Source: Dipteronia dyeriana (taxonomy: Eukaryota; Streptophyta; Magnoliopsida; Sapindales; Sapindaceae). From it: a stretch of DNA of 64,000 bases. Below the pieces are notes generated by a model, which was not told where the DNA came from, searched no databases, and saw only the letters and a program-made list of their open reading frames with translations. The position numbers and the translations under genes were made by a program. Positions 59,482 through 64,000 of the stretch are shown here, piece after piece. Within the stretch, counting starts at the first letter, position 1. Every line of letters starts with the position of its first letter. The stretch is taken from the NCBI GenBank assembly GCA_032871835.1, contig CM065295.1:69186687-69250686 (forward strand), in the 5' to 3' direction.

Positions 59482-61609
59482 TCAACAAATGCTTAGTATC
59501 ACCAAAAGCACTGAAGCTACCAGTGTGAAAAATGTAACCGGATTCACATTCGCTGAGCTTGGCAGAAATGGGTATGTATCTGGTGGTGGCAGCATACATT
59601 CATCGCCATTAAAGTAAACTTTTCGAGGGAATGCCCATCCCTGCTTAAAGGTGAATGTGTCCTTGTTCTTCTGAAGAAGCACCTCGGACTGGACGTTCCC
59701 TTGCGGCCCAGCTTCCATTAGTAGGTCATTGTAGAATTTCATACCATAGAACATACCTGTGTCATCTGCACATACAAGTCAAAACATTATAACCAATGTG
59801 TTTGTAGGTGAGATTGTGCAAAGTCGAAAAATATATTAGGGTTTCCAGGCACCAACTTATGGATTCATAGGGGACAAGAGGCTTGTAATCGAAACTGAAG
59901 ACTTGGGTGACATTGTTGAGATTTGGGTGCTGTGCAACCAGTGTCCATTGTGTGTAGTTCATCCGATAGTTGAAGTTAGTGATTGCAACCTTCACTCGCC
60001 AATAATCCCGATAGTTCAGCTTGACATGCCAATGCACTCTTATAGGGCACATGTGATGCGTGCATTGTAGCAATGGTGAGTTGTCCTTCCTTGGAGTGTT
60101 TACTCCTTTTCTGTGTGCTTCCTTTGAGTCGCTCCTGTATAAACACAATTGCAACAACAAAATTAGTCACTCTCTCACACTAGGGAGAAAAGACACTGAG
60201 GTCCCAAAGTCCCATATTTGCCCAATTAGAAAGCAACCCCATAAAAAAGAGCCTCGAGGACATGTATCTGTATCAGGAATCAGGATGTAAAATTGAATGG
60301 CAGGCTTACTTGATGCAGTTGTTTTTTTTGTTCTGGCAACCGCAAGCACAAGTAGGGCAAGGAGTGATTGTTTCATTGTAGAAACTGGAGAAGGAAACAC
60401 AGCAGCTTGGGTTCTTTGAAGCCAGAAATTGTGAATACGTGCACGTCACGTTCCATGTCACTGCATCCAAAGATGATCAGATGATGTTAAACATTTGGAA
60501 TTATACAAAGTACCCAAATGATGAAACAAACAGTAGAACTGATTCTGACAGAGATGAGCTTACTCAATGCTTGAGTTTTTCTCCTACGATCTGTGGTGAG
60601 AAAGACGGTTGATGGCACAACTTTTGCAGGGCCACAAGTGTAGCCTGGCCCTGGACCAAGCAAAGTGAAATTCTTGGGCAGTTTCACTGTCTTGTTCGAA
60701 GTGCCGGCCAGGCCAACACTGACCTGAAAGGCTGAAACTGAAGCTGAAGGGTCCTGTCCCCATGCCGACACAACACCACCTTTGCAGCAATTGGCAAATT
60801 GTTGGTTGTAGGGAACTCCAGGAAGCAAGTCCACAACAGTGGGGTTCCGTTTGCAGCAGTGAGGTATGTTTCCCTTGAACTTGGAACAATCTCCTTGTTC
60901 AGTGGTTTGTGATCCCACCATTGTCCAGATCACTTCCTTCTTAGCCCACTGCCATCCCAGAGTCCACCCGGGTGCTCCAATGTGGCGATACAATTGGAAA
61001 TTGTTCATTGTCACTGCAGCCTATAGAATGCATGGAACAATCAATCATCAATATGGTGCTTCTATTAGTAACCGTTAGACCTAAAAGCATCCCCTCGTAC
61101 AAGACCAAATCAAAATCTAAACAAAAACAAATTCAATCACGTGTGGGAAATCGATCCCGGGACTCTTGGGACGACCAGACTTTGATATCATTGATAAAAA
61201 AAAAATTACTCAACAATAGTATTTAAACACCTTACAACTTCATTTAAATTCCAAGCGTTGTTTCTATTCGTACTACAAAATTCATTACGGTTATAAATTT
61301 TATGCAAATCAAATAGAGGTGTCCTCCTGTTGACAGAAATTTAAAGCAAAATGAGAAAATGGGTTGTCTAGTTGAGATGATGAAACTCACCACATAGCCA
61401 TCTGCTGTCCAAGACATGACATCCCATTTGATTGTTATGTTCCCAGATGGATCCAATGGATCATATGCAACTAATATCATGAAAACAAAAACCAAAAATA
61501 AATAAGTAAACAAATAAACAAATAAACAAATAAAGGAAGTGAGCTTATTACCTGCAGGAGAAAAGATGAAGATTATTAGAATGGTAAACAATGTGAACTT
61601 GGGATCCAT
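59482..61609 (-). CDS. COBL4: COBRA-like protein 4 (COBL4/IRX6 type), six exons, 435 aa
   Basis: On the minus strand exons are 61609-61552, 61470-61391, 61020-60564, 60460-60310, 60134-59857 and 59765-59482. All introns are GT-AG and the frame is open (1308 nt). Exon 3 (457 nt) and exon 5 (278 nt) have the same lengths as in the neighbouring COBRA-type gene. A signal peptide (MDPKFTLFTIL start) is followed by AYDPLDPSGNITIKWD, then VTMNNFQLYRH, KLPKNFTLLGPGPGYTC, CCVS at 218-221, and MFYGMKFYNDLLMEAGP near the end. The tail is hydrophobic for GPI anchoring. These features place it with COBL4/IRX6 and rice BC1, which are needed for cellulose in secondary walls of vessels and fibres. An ATG 21 bases upstream is in frame but gives a poorer signal-peptide start. 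Three MYB sites lie just upstream. Confidence 0.93.
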
Positions 61610-61678
61610 TGCAGAAATCAAAGAATGCAAGCAGTTCCTTGAAGTAGCAGTGTTAAAAAGAAAGCTTGAAGATGTGTC

Positions 61679-61750
61679 ACCAACTGAGTGTTAGGTGATA
61701 TGTGAGGTTTCTTTATTTATTTATCGTCTCTTCTGTTGTGCACACCTAAT
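61679..61750 (-). promoter_or_regulatory. Cluster of three secondary-wall MYB sites in the COBL4 promoter
   Basis: The SMRE/M46RE consensus ACC(A/T)A(A/C)(T/C) is matched by ACCAACT at 61679-61685 (+), ACCTAAC on the minus strand at 61690-61696, and ACCTAAT at 61744-61750 (+). They lie 70-141 bp upstream of the ATG. This consensus is known as the site of MYB46/MYB83, the master regulators of secondary-wall genes. A TAAATAAATA run on the minus strand (61711-61724) may be the TATA region. Function is inferred. Confidence 0.5.
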
Positions 61751-62107
61751 TTCAATTTTACTTGACAGCTCAAGTTTCTGCATCTTGAAGCAAAGCTTTT
61801 GAGAGGATTGAACACAACAGCTCAACCGTCACTCATTTTACATTTTGTCAGTCTTGGGCTTGCTTTATTTGCAAACAAGTTTCTTATTTTTCTTCTAATT
61901 CTCCCAATTCAAGTCGAACCACTTCACTAGTTCACTCTGCTTCTCATGCAATATTGAGACAGCTTTATTTGTTTTATATTTAATTTAATTTTAATTCATA
62001 ATGAAATTTCATTATTTACTCGGTTATAGTAACAGTTGCATCTTCATTAAAATCACAAGGCACAAATAAAGAAAATTGCCAAGTCAAAGATTTCTTACCA
62101 TATATAT
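61751..62107. other. Distal COBL4 promoter region
   Basis: AT-rich with no gene. A near-palindrome GAAGCAAAGCTTTTGAG lies at about 61787-61803. No other defined element was recognised. Confidence 0.45.
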
Positions 62108-62264
62108 AGAGTCCATTTTTGCTCACCCCCTTCAAGAGGAGTGAGTACTCTCTTCCCGTATGGATGACATATGTCCGGAAAAACATAAATTTATCCTAAA
62201 ATATATCATCCATGTAGGAGGGGTAATGTTCATCCCATTCAAGGGAGATGAGTAAAAGTGAACT
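62108..62264. mobile_element. Fold-back MITE upstream of COBL4
   Basis: The left half (62108-62172) and the reverse complement of the right half (62200-62264) match imperfectly over about 65 bases: GAGTCCATTTTTGCTCAC against AAGTTCACTTTTACTCAT, CCCTTCAAG against CCCTTGAAT, then TATGGATGACATAT against CATGGATGATATAT. Almost the whole 157 bp forms one hairpin. TATATA repeats on both sides would fit a TA target site. No coding content. Confidence 0.65.
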
Positions 62265-63714
62265 TATATATATATATGAGTTCGGATTAAGGTGTAAGAT
62301 CAATTGACGATTGTTTTGGCCATTGGGCTGGTGCTGGGATCAGTGGCCTCTCTCCATCTGATAATGATTCATCAACTTTGTATTATTGCTCTATTAAGAT
62401 TTAAAATAATAATTAAATTTCAGCCAACAAATTAACAAACACGTTGGGGGCGGGGGTTTCTAGGCCCATATATATATATATATATATATAAAAGTATTTT
62501 TAATAGTTTTAAATACGTCCATTTAATTGTAAATATATCCCGGTGCAATTCCGATTCTAACTTAATATACCATATTTTTATTTATCTTTATAATAACCAA
62601 ATAACTTAAAAATATACATCAAATTCATTAAAACGCATTATATTTCCTTAACCAAGTGAAAGAACAAATTGAGAAATTTTAATTTACTATATCAAAAATC
62701 AAATTCGAAACCGTAACGAATTCTCTCTCACACACCCACACACTCTCTCTGTTTCGAATGCTCTCATCAGCGTTTGGCTTTGATTTGGTGGTGCCAATTG
62801 GAATTAAGTTATTTGTTATTTGTACCACCACTCTCTCTGTTTCTCTCTCACATCCACCACCACCACCACTACCATACAATTGGAATTAGGTTATTTGTAT
62901 GAAATAAAATTTTACAAATATTTCAGATCAAAAGTACTTGAGACTTCAGTCAACTTTCCTGGCTTATTTTTTTCAAATGCTTTTTCATGATTTATCAGAA
63001 ATCATATGTTAACAAAAAAGCAAACATGATGTCTCATAGGGTATTTCAGATCCCTTCAGATTTCAGATGAGAAAAATAAACGGTGCCTTAGTGTCGACTT
63101 AATTACATGTGAACAAAACACTCTTTAATTGTAATTATTTTAGTTGAAGATTTCTTGTTGGACAGCATTTCATCTCTCTAATTTTCTTTTCTCTTCATTT
63201 TCACCGGTCTAATTTCATCTTTTTCTTCTTCTTTTGTTTTGTTTTTTTCTCTCTAAGCTGTCTTCCTAGCAAACGTGTTGTGCCGTTAAACTTGCCGTGC
63301 CGATATGGTACTGTCGAGAAATGGGCATTGCCGTGTCGGCACGTTAATCCAAAATTGGCACACCTTTTTTTTTAAAAAAAACTTATATAAACTTTTATAT
63401 TTTTAACTTAAAAATTTATCTATTCTACTAAAAAATTTATTTATTTTTAATTAAAAAATATTTATTATTTTAACTTACGTTAATAACTTATGTATTAGAT
63501 TAACATATTTATTATATTAATCTAATAGAATAATATGTATGAAATAGATCAATTTATTAAAAAAATAATTCAAAGAATAAATAAAGATAAAAGAAATGAT
63601 AAATTATTTAATATAAACTAAAAAGTGTGTAAGTTAGATAAAAAAAAATATCGGTAAAGAAATGAATTTTATTTATATGATTGTCTGGTTAAAAACCTTA
63701 TTAAGAAAAATCTA
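62265..63714. other. AT-rich intergenic region
   Basis: A (TA)n tract is at about 62469-62490 and CACCAC/CTCTCT runs at 62726-62870. A GC-richer patch (about 63275-63355, TTGCCGTGCCGATATGG...) stands out and may be part of an old mobile element. No gene was recognised; the minus-strand open frame 62879-62679 is made of low-complexity repeats. Confidence 0.5.
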
Positions 63715-63990
63715 ATGGAACAAAAACTTAGTAAGGGAAAAAGAGTGCAGTCGAATTACAATTTACAAGTATATGTATTATTAAAATTTAAAAAGGGAGC
63801 AATCGATAACTCTTTAGTCTTTAGCCCTCCTTTTATTTACCGCAAAAACCCTCATCGACATATAAGTTGGTACAATTTTGAATTACTTATTCGTCCTCCA
63901 TTTGATGCTGCATCCACATTCGAACATGCTTACAATCCCGAAGGCATGTTAATACCTCCACAATCTCATGGGTCAAAGAAGTTTTTCTAG
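63715..63990 (+). other. Unrecognised 91-codon open frame
   Basis: The frame starts MEQKLSKGKRVQSN and ends SHGSKKFF. Composition is ordinary rather than low-complexity, with a PPFIYRKNPHRHISWYNFEL stretch. It is preceded by GGTTAAAAACCTTATTAAG, in frame-like continuity. I do not recognise a family. It could be a transposon-derived fragment or the edge of a gene that runs out of the window (64000). Confidence 0.3.
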
Positions 63991-64000
63991 ATTCGATTCT

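Noticed and set aside
59272..59496. A + strand open frame between the two COBRA-family genes
   Set aside because: It overlaps the last COBL4 exon in antisense and has no motif.
61607..61630. Upstream in-frame ATG of COBL4 at 61630
   Set aside because: It would add seven polar residues before the signal peptide; the ATG at 61609 gives the usual family start.
62679..62879. A 66-codon minus-strand open frame with a Gly-rich start
   Set aside because: It comes from CACCAC and CTCTCT repeats; no domain.

Overview
The window looks like nuclear DNA of a flowering plant, probably a eudicot. It is AT-rich, its genes have GT-AG introns, it carries two intact COBRA-family genes (a land-plant family), and most of it is nested plant LTR retrotransposons and TIR elements. 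No bacterial, organellar or CRISPR-like features were seen. All boundaries and homologies were read by eye; no database search was run.

Right end (55.4-62.3 kb): two intact six-exon genes lie tail to tail. A COBRA-type gene on the + strand (55616-58804, 456 aa) and a COBL4/IRX6-type gene on the - strand (61609-59482, 435 aa) have stop codons about 0.7 kb apart. Both encode secreted, GPI-anchored wall proteins. The COBRA type is known for oriented cellulose deposition in primary walls and COBL4 for secondary walls. The COBL4 promoter carries three matches to the secondary-wall MYB site within 72 bp, and a fold-back MITE lies further upstream.

Left end (1-12.8 kb): this is a decayed second copy of the COBRA gene. 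It has exon 1 with a GC donor, exon 2, a deleted and frameshifted exon 3, and the first bases of exon 4. Intron 1 is split by a 10.4 kb Ty3/gypsy element of the Tat lineage (600-10993) and a reversed scrap of copia LTR (10994-11150). The Tat element has 883/879 bp LTRs, gag, protease, RT, a decayed RNase H, a second (archaeal-type) RNase H and integrase. Downstream of integrase it carries an antisense gene (9621-7676) in which I find a 102-nt intron that joins in frame.

Middle (12.8-52.3 kb): layered mobile DNA. (1) 12839-23572, minus strand: a long element with 1.04/1.05 kb LTRs, no recognisable protein genes, several families of short internal repeats, and nearly the same primer-binding site as the Tat element; it behaves like a LARD. 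(2) 23810-39472: a Ty1/copia element with about 2 kb LTRs and broken gag-pol, itself interrupted at 26043-32573 by a gag-only LTR element. (3) 39809-43988: a TIR element with a deleted minus-strand copia element inside it. (4) 44021-50252: another TIR element, containing a one-LTR relative of the gag-only family. (5) 50319-52240: a TIR element containing a second TIR element (50601-52122) flanked by an 8-bp direct repeat. AT-rich intergenic DNA follows up to the intact genes.

How it fits together: an ancestral COBRA cluster was duplicated. One copy decayed and became a landing zone for retroelements, which now separate it from the intact pair by more than 40 kb. The most novel-looking items are the intron-containing antisense gene of the Tat element, the repeat-rich LARD that may depend on Tat-type machinery, the gag-only LTR family, and the MYB-site cluster at COBL4.
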